This document shows, one piece after another, positions 17,823-25,445 of a DNA stretch of 64,000 nt; position 1 is the first letter of the stretch, and the number at the start of each line of letters is the position of its first letter. The translations under genes and the position numbers were made by a program. The notes under the pieces are model-generated. The model was not told the origin of the DNA. It made no database searches and saw nothing but the letters and a program-made list of their open reading frames with translations. Source of the DNA: Formosa agariphila KMM 3901 (GTDB lineage Bacteria; Bacteroidota; Bacteroidia; Flavobacteriales; Flavobacteriaceae). Location of the stretch: assembly GCF_000723205.1 (NCBI RefSeq), contig NZ_HG315671.1:774851-838850 (forward strand), written 5' to 3'.

Positions 17823-19183
17823 TGAAATATAAAATAACATGCCTTTTGTTCTTGCTGAATTGTTACTTTGGTTTCAGTCAGCAGTTATTGAGTTATGTTC
17901 AGACCAATCATGATGAAGCTTATATTGGGCAGCCTATTCAAATGACGGTTTCGGTATATTCTAGTACTTGGTTTACCTCTGGGATAGATGTTGGAAATAT
18001 TCAGGTTGAAGGCGCTTTAACCGTGTTTTTTAGATCGGTTACCAATTCTAGAACTATAAATAACAAGAAATTTGCAGGAGTAGATTTTATTTATAATGTG
18101 TTTCCAACCGAGGAAGGCTCAATTAGTATTCCAGAATTAGAAATCCATGTCGAATCGCCTAAAGAAGGTGGTTACCAAGGGATTAAGCACGTGTTACACA
18201 CTAAACCTAAAACCATTTCGGTAAAAGGTGTGCCTATGGGCTACAACCCTAATAATTGGTTAGTGTCTAGTAATTTAACGATTCATGAAAACTGGAACCC
18301 AAATGTTAAACAAGTTAAAGTCGGCGATGTTTTACAACGTAGTATTAGCAGAACGGCTTCGGGGACTTTGGGAGAGTTTATTCCAGCTGTAGTTTGGGAT
18401 AGTGTTTCTGGCGTTAGTATTTACCCTAAACGTCCTTCTGTAAATACCAATAAAACTAAAACTTACGTATCGGCGAGTCAAACTGAAGCCGCTAATTACT
18501 TGTTCGAAAAAGAAGGGAAAGTTACCTTACCTCGTATCGAGTTTATGTATTGGAATTACAACAACAATAGGTTCTATAAAAAATATATAGACTCTGTTAC
18601 CATAGATGTTGCGCCAAACCCAGATTTGAGCATGTTGGCTAGTGCTAAACGTGAATTAGAAGCAGAAACTGCTGCAGTTCCTGAAGAAGACCAACCGTTT
18701 TTAATTTTAGGATTGCCAGTAAAGACTTTTATAAAATATCTTATTTTCGGACTTATTGGTTTGTTTTTGGTGTACAAATTTATACGTTGGGCAATTAGAT
18801 TCGGAACGAAGCGCTATAAAGCTTATAGAGCGTCTGAAGCTTATGCCTTTAAAAAATTAAAACGTGAGATTAACCACAATCATCAATTTGCTGTTTTAAA
18901 CGCCTTAAAAGTTTGGTTACTTAAACTGAATCCGGAGATACCAAGTATGGACGGTTTTATTAAGCGCTATGGTAACGATGATTTGTTACTTCAATACAAT
19001 CAGTTAGAAAGACGTATGTTGCAGGATGGTAAATCGAGCTATAATGCTTCAGCCTTTAAGAAAGGATTGGTCTCGGCGAGAACAGCGTATTTAAATCACT
19101 TGAAATTAAAACCAGAAGCGAGTCAAACTAAAGATGTAAAATCGAAATGGCTAAATCCTACAATTTCTAAAAATAGGTTTTAG
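17816..19183 (+). CDS. batD: BatD-like membrane protein
   Basis: The 455-residue protein has a signal peptide (ends near FGFSQ), an exported beta-rich region (about 25-290, VGDVLQRSISRTASG typical of BatD), a membrane segment (about 300-320, KYLIFGLIGLFLVYKF) and a basic cytoplasmic tail. The start could also be the ATG two codons later; both overlap the end of the BatB-BatC gene. It is the last gene of the Bat operon. Confidence 0.83.
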   Translation: MVMKYKITCLLFLLNCYFGFSQQLLSYVQTNHDEAYIGQPIQMTVSVYSSTWFTSGIDVGNIQVEGALTVFFRSVTNSRTINNKKFAGVDFIYNVFPTEEGSISIPELEIHVESPKEGGYQGIKHVLHTKPKTISVKGVPMGYNPNNWLVSSNLTIHENWNPNVKQVKVGDVLQRSISRTASGTLGEFIPAVVWDSVSGVSIYPKRPSVNTNKTKTYVSASQTEAANYLFEKEGKVTLPRIEFMYWNYNNNRFYKKYIDSVTIDVAPNPDLSMLASAKRELEAETAAVPEEDQPFLILGLPVKTFIKYLIFGLIGLFLVYKFIRWAIRFGTKRYKAYRASEAYAFKKLKREINHNHQFAVLNALKVWLLKLNPEIPSMDGFIKRYGNDDLLLQYNQLERRMLQDGKSSYNASAFKKGLVSARTAYLNHLKLKPEASQTKDVKSKWLNPTISKNRF

Positions 19184-19345
19184 TTAATAGTTATTAGTGG
19201 GTAGTTGTTAGTTTTTAGTGTCAATTGTATGATTATTATGTTGTGACGTTCATTGAGTGCTGTAATGGAGCGGAGCGGAATTACAGTGTATCGAAATGAG
19301 GTTTTAGTTAATAGTTGGTAGGTATTAGTTGTTAGTCGGTCAGAC
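19184..19345. repeat. degenerate TTAGT/GTTAGT repeat tract
   Basis: Several imperfect copies of a 6-8 bp unit (TTAGTTAATAGTTATTAGTG, TAGTTGTTAGT, TTAGTTAATAGTTGG, TTAGTTGTTAGTC) lie between two coding regions. Between them is an unrelated stretch with GGAGCGGAGCGG. A similar tract in opposite orientation occurs between the two tRNA genes near 63250. No gene is seen. Confidence 0.6.
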
Positions 19346-19442
19346 TGTTGAATTGAAACCATCTATACTTTTGACTCTCAATTCTTATTTCTAATTTTCA
19401 AATCTTCAGATGAGCACATTTTCAAATTGAACAATTTTCATA

Positions 19443-20330
19443 CTAAGGGTGTAACACTTCTTGCGTGTGTTTCTTTATGTTTTCTGCCATTTTTTCTATT
19501 GGTAAATCATCGAAATCATTTCCAAAAGGATCTTCAATAGCTTCGGCAATTAATTCTAGCGATGCTAATACATACAGAATAAAAGGTACAGCCAGTATTA
19601 CAAAATAACCTAAAGAAAACACATAACCAATAGGAAGAGTTGCTACGTATAGTGCAATGAATTTTTTAATAAACGTGCTGTAAGAATGTGGAATGGGTGT
19701 GTTTTTAATGCGTTCGCAGGCACCGCAAATGTTTGTTAAACCTTCTAATTCGTTATTTAGCAAAAGAAATTGTTCTCCAGAAATTTTGTTGTTTTTATAA
19801 AGCTCATTTGTCTTTTTAAAAATTAAAGCAGCAACTTGATTAGGACCATGTTTTTTTCTGCTAAAGGCATCTCCAAGTTCGGGGTGTTCATTTTCGTCTA
19901 ACATAAAGGTGGTGTAATCTGACCTTAAAAAAGCAAATAAACTTTGCGAATACATAGGTATAGTTTTTCTGTAGAAATGACGTAGAGCAATGTCATCGTC
20001 TTCTAAAAGCGCATTAAGTTTTAAGGCTAAATTTCGACTTACATTGGTAAGCGAACCCCATTGTTTTCTAGCTTCCCACCACCTGTCGTAAGCGGTGTTT
20101 GTTCTAAAAACTAATAAAAGAGACAGCGCAAAACCTAATAAACTATGAACGATAGTAATGTTGTTGACCCAACTTTTTGCAGATAGATTTAAAAATTCAA
20201 GTTCTAGATAAGCTACAGCTCCCGAAAATACGGACGTTAATAACAGATATGGATATAGCTTTTTTAATGTATCGGATTGGGTGACATAAAATACGGCCTT
20301 AAACCATTCTTTGGGATTGTATATTTTCAT
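19443..20330 (-). CDS. bestrophin-family anion channel
   Basis: The 295-residue membrane protein carries the family signature FRTNTAYDRWWEARKQWG (about 75-92), four main hydrophobic segments and the C-terminal SLELIAEAIEDPFG block that forms part of the cytosolic pore in bestrophins. Bacterial members form pentameric channels; the ion carried by this one is not known. It appears to be transcribed alone. Confidence 0.86.
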   Translation of the reverse strand: MKIYNPKEWFKAVFYVTQSDTLKKLYPYLLLTSVFSGAVAYLELEFLNLSAKSWVNNITIVHSLLGFALSLLLVFRTNTAYDRWWEARKQWGSLTNVSRNLALKLNALLEDDDIALRHFYRKTIPMYSQSLFAFLRSDYTTFMLDENEHPELGDAFSRKKHGPNQVAALIFKKTNELYKNNKISGEQFLLLNNELEGLTNICGACERIKNTPIPHSYSTFIKKFIALYVATLPIGYVFSLGYFVILAVPFILYVLASLELIAEAIEDPFGNDFDDLPIEKMAENIKKHTQEVLHP

Positions 20331-20418
20331 GCTTCAAAGATAATAGGATATCTTAAATTAGAAAATGGGTTTTATGAAATTCATGTCAATTCCCCTATAA
20401 TTTTTATAGGTGTAAATT

Positions 20419-20458
20419 AAATAGACCTCACCGTTTTAAATACATGTGAGGTCTATTT
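20419..20458 (-). terminator. terminator of the BlaI-M56 operon
   Basis: A 13-bp stem (AAATAGACCTCAC with GTGAGGTCTATTT) and a 14-nt loop lie about 35 bp after the M56 stop codon. On the minus strand the stem is followed by a short T-rich stretch. Confidence 0.65.
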
Positions 20459-20491
20459 TCATTATTCATTACAGGTTTAAATATCCTATAA

Positions 20492-22354
20492 TTAATTTTT
20501 TTTAAGTGTGATTTCAATAATACCATCTTTGGCTTTGTCGCCATATTTTGCAGTAGCATTATTGTCCTTTATAACATTTATACTTTCAATAGTATCAGGA
20601 TTTATTTCGTCCACTTCTTTTTGAGTGGATTCTTTGCCGTCAATAATATAGATTACATTTGCTTGAGGTCCTGTAGTACTTAATTCTGTTACTTCAGGAC
20701 TAATTTTCCAAGGATTTGAATTGCTTTTACTAGACTTGGTACTGATTTCTACAACACCATTTTTCCCTTTTTCTCCAAATTTTTCGGTTAATTTTTCATC
20801 CTTTATCACATTTACTTGTTCTATAGAATTTGGATCTATGTTATCCATGTCTGTTTTTGAAATTTCTTTACCATCAACAAGTATCAGAGGTTCTTCTTGT
20901 AAATTAGATTTTAATTGTACCGATGAATTTTCTGGAATATTAAATGTCTTTTCGTCTTTTATGCTGTCTAAATTTTCTGAGAATTCTACTTCTGAAATCT
21001 GGAAGTCCCACTTAGATTTTTCTGTAGTCTTTTGAGTGGTTTTAACATCATCACTTATATACATAACATCATTGTCGTTAAATTCTGCTCCAGATGATTT
21101 TATAACAATACTCGAGCCGTCACTTGTTGGGATTATAAATGAATTTTTGTTATTTGCTTTAACTTTAGATGCATTCTTAGACGATGTAAACATAACTTGT
21201 GAATCATCTTCTGCTACCACCTGTATAAGGATAGATTTCTCTGTATCGCTATAAGTTATTTTTATGGGAGAAATAGTACTGTTAGAATCAGTCTTGTAGT
21301 TTGTCTCTTCCGTATCAGATTTTGCTGTAATTGAAATGGCAATGATTTCGTTAGAAGAATTTCTCTTAATTTTTTTAAATTTTAAATCTATATTATTACT
21401 TGATAAGACATTTTCTAAAGATTCTAACATTTCATCGCTATGGTCTTTGGTAATAAGAATACTAATTGTTGATTTAAATGGGGCAGCATCAGAAGCTGTA
21501 CTGCCACTTTGTGCATATATCGTTTTAGTATTAAAATTTATCATAAAAATAACTAAAGCAGGTATTATAAGTACATACTTTAATGTGTAAATAGATTTCG
21601 ATTTTGAAGTGTTTAACATAAGGATTCGTTTTTTGATTAATGAATTATAAAAATTAGTTGTCAGTGGCATTTGATGAGTAAGCACCGATGTTTTTAGTAA
21701 TACGTTTTGATATGTTTTTGTTGAATGCGTTTGCTGTATTGATTTATAATCGGCTATAAATTCTAAATTCTGAATGAGTGCCTTTTTGTACAACCAAATA
21801 AATGGATTGCACCAAAACACAATAGTTGCTAATTTTGAAATTAATATATCTATAGAATGATAGTCTCGAGCATGTACCTTTTCGTGATTTAAAATATGTG
21901 TGAGTTCTGTGTCTGTAAACTGATTCGGATTATACACAATGGTTTTAAAGAATGAAAACGGAGAAATGTCTTGAATGGTTTCAGACATATTAAAACCATC
22001 TTTTAATTTTATATTTTGAGATTTTAAAAACGTTTTAAGTGAGAGGCTTTCAATTATAAATCGAATTAGAAAAAACACAACACCTGTAAAATAGATTACA
22101 CTTGCGATTGTTGTCCAAGATAAGCTAGAGGTTTTTGAAGTCGACTCTACAGTTGTAAACTGACTTAAATCTAAGGTTTGTGGCACTTGGTTAATGTAGA
22201 TAGGGATTACCACAAGTGGTGTAAGTGCTGAAATTATAAGTCCGATTAGTAAATACCAACGGTTGCCTATAAAGAAGGTTTCTTTTTGTAGCCATACAAT
22301 ATAGACTAAATAGAATATGGCAAGAACAGCTGAAGCTTTTATTAAATAGTCCAT
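20492..22354 (-). CDS. M56 (BlaR1-type) metallopeptidase with two TonB-plug-like repeats
   Basis: The 620-residue protein has four membrane segments in its first 280 residues and the zinc motif HEKVH (157-161), as in BlaR1/MecR1 signal transducers. In place of a beta-lactam sensor, the exported C-terminal half ends in two copies of a short module: residues near 480-540 (ILVDGKE ... KFGEKGKNGVVEIST) and 565-618 (IYIIDGKE ... KYGDKAKDGIIEITL). This module resembles the plug or N-terminal segment of TonB-dependent receptors. It sits 2 bp after a blaI-like gene, so the pair is a protease-repressor switch. The signal sensed is unknown. Confidence 0.85.
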   Translation of the reverse strand: MDYLIKASAVLAIFYLVYIVWLQKETFFIGNRWYLLIGLIISALTPLVVIPIYINQVPQTLDLSQFTTVESTSKTSSLSWTTIASVIYFTGVVFFLIRFIIESLSLKTFLKSQNIKLKDGFNMSETIQDISPFSFFKTIVYNPNQFTDTELTHILNHEKVHARDYHSIDILISKLATIVFWCNPFIWLYKKALIQNLEFIADYKSIQQTHSTKTYQNVLLKTSVLTHQMPLTTNFYNSLIKKRILMLNTSKSKSIYTLKYVLIIPALVIFMINFNTKTIYAQSGSTASDAAPFKSTISILITKDHSDEMLESLENVLSSNNIDLKFKKIKRNSSNEIIAISITAKSDTEETNYKTDSNSTISPIKITYSDTEKSILIQVVAEDDSQVMFTSSKNASKVKANNKNSFIIPTSDGSSIVIKSSGAEFNDNDVMYISDDVKTTQKTTEKSKWDFQISEVEFSENLDSIKDEKTFNIPENSSVQLKSNLQEEPLILVDGKEISKTDMDNIDPNSIEQVNVIKDEKLTEKFGEKGKNGVVEISTKSSKSNSNPWKISPEVTELSTTGPQANVIYIIDGKESTQKEVDEINPDTIESINVIKDNNATAKYGDKAKDGIIEITLKKN

Positions 22355-22356
22355 CT

Positions 22357-22716
22357 TTATTGATTTTTTTCGATTACGTTTATAATCTCTTTCAGTTCTT
22401 CAACGCTAATTTTTTCTTCTTTAGCAAAAAAGGAAACCATATTTTTATACGAATTATTAAAATAGTGCTCTATAGCAGAGTTCATAAAACGTTTTCTGTA
22501 GGCTTCTTTGGTAACCACTGGAAAATATTGATGTGTTTTTCCGTATGCTGTGTAACCTACATATCCCTTTTCCTCTAAATTTCTAATTATGGTAGATAAA
22601 GTGTTGTAATGTGGTTTTTCGTCTGTAATTTCTTTTAAAACATCTTTCACAAAAGCTTTTTCTAACCTCCATAAAATATGCATAATTTCTTCTTCTTTGT
22701 TTGTTAGTTTTTGCAT
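22357..22716 (-). CDS. BlaI/MecI-family transcriptional repressor
   Basis: The 119-residue winged-helix protein (MQKLTNKEEEIMHILWRLEK at its start; HYNTLSTIIRNLEEKGYV is the recognition helix and wing, about 37-54) fits BlaI/MecI/CopY in length and motif order. It probably represses its own operon and is cleaved through the action of the M56 peptidase. Strong palindromes overlap its promoter. Confidence 0.92.
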   Translation of the reverse strand: MQKLTNKEEEIMHILWRLEKAFVKDVLKEITDEKPHYNTLSTIIRNLEEKGYVGYTAYGKTHQYFPVVTKEAYRKRFMNSAIEHYFNNSYKNMVSFFAKEEKISVEELKEIINVIEKNQ

Positions 22717-22744
22717 GGATTCAATGTTTAAGTTTTAACTGAAT

Positions 22745-22798
22745 CAAATATATAACTATTTTTGTAGTTTCAAAACTAAAATAGTAGTTATATAACTA
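22745..22798 (-). promoter_or_regulatory. promoter and palindromic operator region of the BlaI-M56 operon
   Basis: Read on the minus strand, TATATTTG (22745-22752) is a perfect Bacteroidota -7 box. Beside it lies the perfect 14-bp palindrome TAGTTATATAACTA (22785-22798), and ACTATTTT/AAAATAGT half-sites occur between them. This spacing suits a BlaI dimer blocking the promoter. Confidence 0.7.
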
Positions 22799-22875
22799 TT
22801 TTGTTCGTTTTACAGGTATTGCTATAATTTTTAACTGAATCGGTAGAAGCATTAATCTAATTCGTATTTCTGTAC

Positions 22876-22883
22876 TATATTCG
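22876..22883 (+). promoter_or_regulatory. -7 promoter element of the antiporter gene
   Basis: TATATTCG fits the TAnnTTTG consensus at seven of eight positions and lies 18 bp upstream of the ATG. Confidence 0.5.
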
Positions 22884-22900
22884 CATAAAATTAGGAAGCA

Positions 22901-23845
22901 ATGAGTATAGTTTGGGTTATTTTAGGTTTGATATTATTAGTAGTAGGAGGTGAGTTTTTAGTACGCTCTTCGGTAGCTTTATCTTTTAAACTAAATATCT
23001 CTAAAATAGTAATAGGTATGACGGTGGTGTCTTTTGCGACATCTGCACCAGAGCTTTTAGTAAGTTTACAGGCTGCTTTAGACGGAGCTCCAGATATTGC
23101 TTTAGGAAATGTTATTGGCTCTAATATTGCTAATATTGGATTAGTATTAGGAATCACGGCTATGATTTCTCCTTTAGCTATAGACCACGGATTTTATAAA
23201 CTAAATTGGCCTGTAATGATGTTATTGTCTATAGTGCTTTATTTCTTTCTGCAAAGTGGTTTAGTTTTAGAATTTTGGGAAGGTGCGGCTCTTTTTGCTT
23301 CGCTAATTATTTTCTTAATTGTACTAATAAGAAGTTCTGCTAAAGATAATTCTGCTGTAGATGAAGTTGATGATAGCTTACAGCAAACTTCTAATTTTAA
23401 AATAGTTATTTGGTTATTAATAGGTGGTGCAGCACTTTATTTTGGAAGTGAATGGCTAGTAAGAGGTGCCATAGATATGGCGACATCTTTAGGTGTTAGC
23501 GAACGTGTAATTTCTGTTACTATGGTTGCTATTGGTACTAGTGTGCCAGAATTAGCAGCATCTGTTATTGCTGCGCTTAAGAAAGAAAAAGCCATTTCGT
23601 TAGGAAACCTAATTGGTTCTAATATTTTTAATATTGCTTGTGTATTAGGGTTAACATCTATGATTCAGCCAATAAATGTGAATAGCCCAGAAATTTTAAC
23701 TAACGATATTTTCTGGATGCTAGGATTCTCTGCAGTACTTATTCCTTTAGTATTCTTACCAAAGAAGTTTGAATTAGGCCGGTTAAAAGGAGGTTTAATA
23801 TTTGTAGCCTATGTAGTCTTTTTGTTTTCAACTTTTGCCAAATAA
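22901..23845 (+). CDS. calcium/sodium antiporter (CaCA family)
   Basis: The 314-residue membrane protein has about ten hydrophobic segments and the two inverted alpha-repeats of the family: VSFATSAPELLVSLQAAL ... GNVIGSNIANI (about 46-90) and AIGTSVPELAASVIAAL ... GNLIGSNIFNI (about 207-250). The acidic residues in APE and VPE coordinate the cation. It resembles E. coli YrbG and exchanges Ca2+ for Na+ across the inner membrane. Confidence 0.92.
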   Translation: MSIVWVILGLILLVVGGEFLVRSSVALSFKLNISKIVIGMTVVSFATSAPELLVSLQAALDGAPDIALGNVIGSNIANIGLVLGITAMISPLAIDHGFYKLNWPVMMLLSIVLYFFLQSGLVLEFWEGAALFASLIIFLIVLIRSSAKDNSAVDEVDDSLQQTSNFKIVIWLLIGGAALYFGSEWLVRGAIDMATSLGVSERVISVTMVAIGTSVPELAASVIAALKKEKAISLGNLIGSNIFNIACVLGLTSMIQPINVNSPEILTNDIFWMLGFSAVLIPLVFLPKKFELGRLKGGLIFVAYVVFLFSTFAK

Positions 23846-24174
23846 CAGTGATATTTTTATCTATTAACAATATTTAATACAGTTCATTGTAAGAAGGCTT
23901 GTTTAGGTAATAACAAGCTGTATTGAGTTCTTAGGTCTGTTAGGAAGACCTTGAGAGGCTGAACATGTATCAATTAAAAAAACTATTCTAAGGTCTGTTT
24001 TTCTTCATTTATTAAACTGTTTAATAGCTTTTTATGAGTACTTATTTACAGTTGTGTGCTTTAAATATTTTGTAACATAGTCCTTTTAATACGACGTCGT
24101 TTACTTAAATTTTAGAATGACAACTCCATTTTGAAGTGTAATTAAGCATGGAGTTGCTTTAGATTGAGTATAAA
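23846..24174. other. non-coding stretch between the antiporter and GSII genes
   Basis: No gene was found. It contains one hairpin (CAACTCCAT ... ATGGAGTTG, 24121-24156) followed by a short T run that could end the antiporter transcript. Confidence 0.5.
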
Positions 24175-24209
24175 AAAAAGCCATCTGAAACATATTCAGA
24201 TGGCTTTTT
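24175..24209 (-). terminator. bidirectional terminator downstream of GSII
   Basis: A 15-bp perfect stem (AAAAAGCCATCTGAA and its complement) with an ACATA loop is flanked by A and T runs. It lies 24 bp after the GSII stop codon on the minus strand. Confidence 0.9.
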
Positions 24210-24232
24210 AAAGGAAATAATTAACTTAAAAA

Positions 24233-25255
24233 TTATAATTTAGCACCTTTAACTGTTGTAACAATTTCCGCTGCAATTTTGTATGGATCTGCGTTTGAAG
24301 CAGGACGTCTATCTTCTAACCATCCTTTCCAGCCTTTTTCGACTACAATTAATGGAATACGAATTGAAGCTCCTCTATCTGAAATTCCCCAAGAGAAATC
24401 TGTAATAGCTGCTGTTTCGTGTAAACCTGTTAAACGTTGGTCGTTAAACTCACCGTAAACTTCAATATGTTCTTTTACTCTTGGTCTGAAAGCTTCACAG
24501 ATTGCTGCGTAAACTTCTTTATCTCCACATGTTCTTAAAATACTGTTAGAGAAGTTAGCGTGCATACCTGAACCATTCCAGTCCATATCCTTACCTAATG
24601 GTTTTGGGTGGTATTCTATGTAGTATCCGTACTTTTCTGTTAAACGGTCTAATAAGTATCTAGAAATCCAAATTTCATCTCCAGCTTTCTTAGCACCTTT
24701 AGCGAATAATTGGTATTCCCATTGTCCAGAAGCAACCTCTTGGTTAATTCCTTCAAAGTTTAAACCAGCTTCGATACATAAATCAGCATGTTCTTCAACG
24801 AAGTCTCTTCCGTGAGTGTTTTTACCACCTACAGAACAGTAATACATTCCTTGAGGAGCAGGATAACCACCGATAGGGAATCCTAAAGGTTTTTGTGTTT
24901 TATTATCCATGATGAAATATTCTTGCTCAAAACCAAACCAGAAATCATTATCATCATCATCAATTGTAGCTCTACCGTTAGATACGTGTGGAGTTCCATC
25001 AGCATTCATAACTTCAGTCATAATTAACCATCCATTAATACGGTCTGGATCTGGATAAATTGCGACTGGGACTAATAGACAGTCAGAAGAACCTCCTTCA
25101 GCTTGTCGTGTTGAAGACCCATCAAAAGACCAGTTTCCGATCTCTTCTAAAGTTCCTTTAAAATCTTCATGCTCTTCTACTTTTGTTTTACTTCTCAAGT
25201 TTTGAGTTGGAAAGTATCCATCTAACCAGATGTACTCTAATTTAATCTTAGCCAT
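24233..25255 (-). CDS. glutamine synthetase, type II
   Basis: The enzyme makes glutamine from glutamate, ammonia and ATP. At 340 residues it has the short eukaryote-like GSII size. Family features are IWLDGYFPT near the start, the beta-grasp segment NWSFDGSST, the catalytic-face motifs EGINQEVASGQWEYQ (about 168-182) and GSGMHANFSN, and FNDQRLTGLHE with the C-terminal RIP. It faces a type III enzyme gene across a 190-bp intergenic region, and both probably answer to nitrogen supply. Confidence 0.93.
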   Translation of the reverse strand: MAKIKLEYIWLDGYFPTQNLRSKTKVEEHEDFKGTLEEIGNWSFDGSSTRQAEGGSSDCLLVPVAIYPDPDRINGWLIMTEVMNADGTPHVSNGRATIDDDDNDFWFGFEQEYFIMDNKTQKPLGFPIGGYPAPQGMYYCSVGGKNTHGRDFVEEHADLCIEAGLNFEGINQEVASGQWEYQLFAKGAKKAGDEIWISRYLLDRLTEKYGYYIEYHPKPLGKDMDWNGSGMHANFSNSILRTCGDKEVYAAICEAFRPRVKEHIEVYGEFNDQRLTGLHETAAITDFSWGISDRGASIRIPLIVVEKGWKGWLEDRRPASNADPYKIAAEIVTTVKGAKL

Positions 25256-25420
25256 ATTTTTTTAATAATAGTTAATAATGTCAGAAACAAATATAATATT
25301 AAATTTTCAGTAACCATGTTAAATAGTGGGGTTGATTCTTAATTTTTACGGAATTATTAGTTATACCCTGTCTTTTTTAGGGGTATTTGTTTTTTGCTAA
25401 AAAACACGACTTATAATTTT

Positions 25421-25428
25421 TATATTTG
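25421..25428 (+). promoter_or_regulatory. -7 promoter element of the GSIII gene
   Basis: TATATTTG is a perfect match to the Bacteroidota TAnnTTTG box and lies 17 bp upstream of the ATG, with TTG about 24 bp further upstream. Confidence 0.65.
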
Positions 25429-25445
25429 TAAAAAAAATAACAGGA

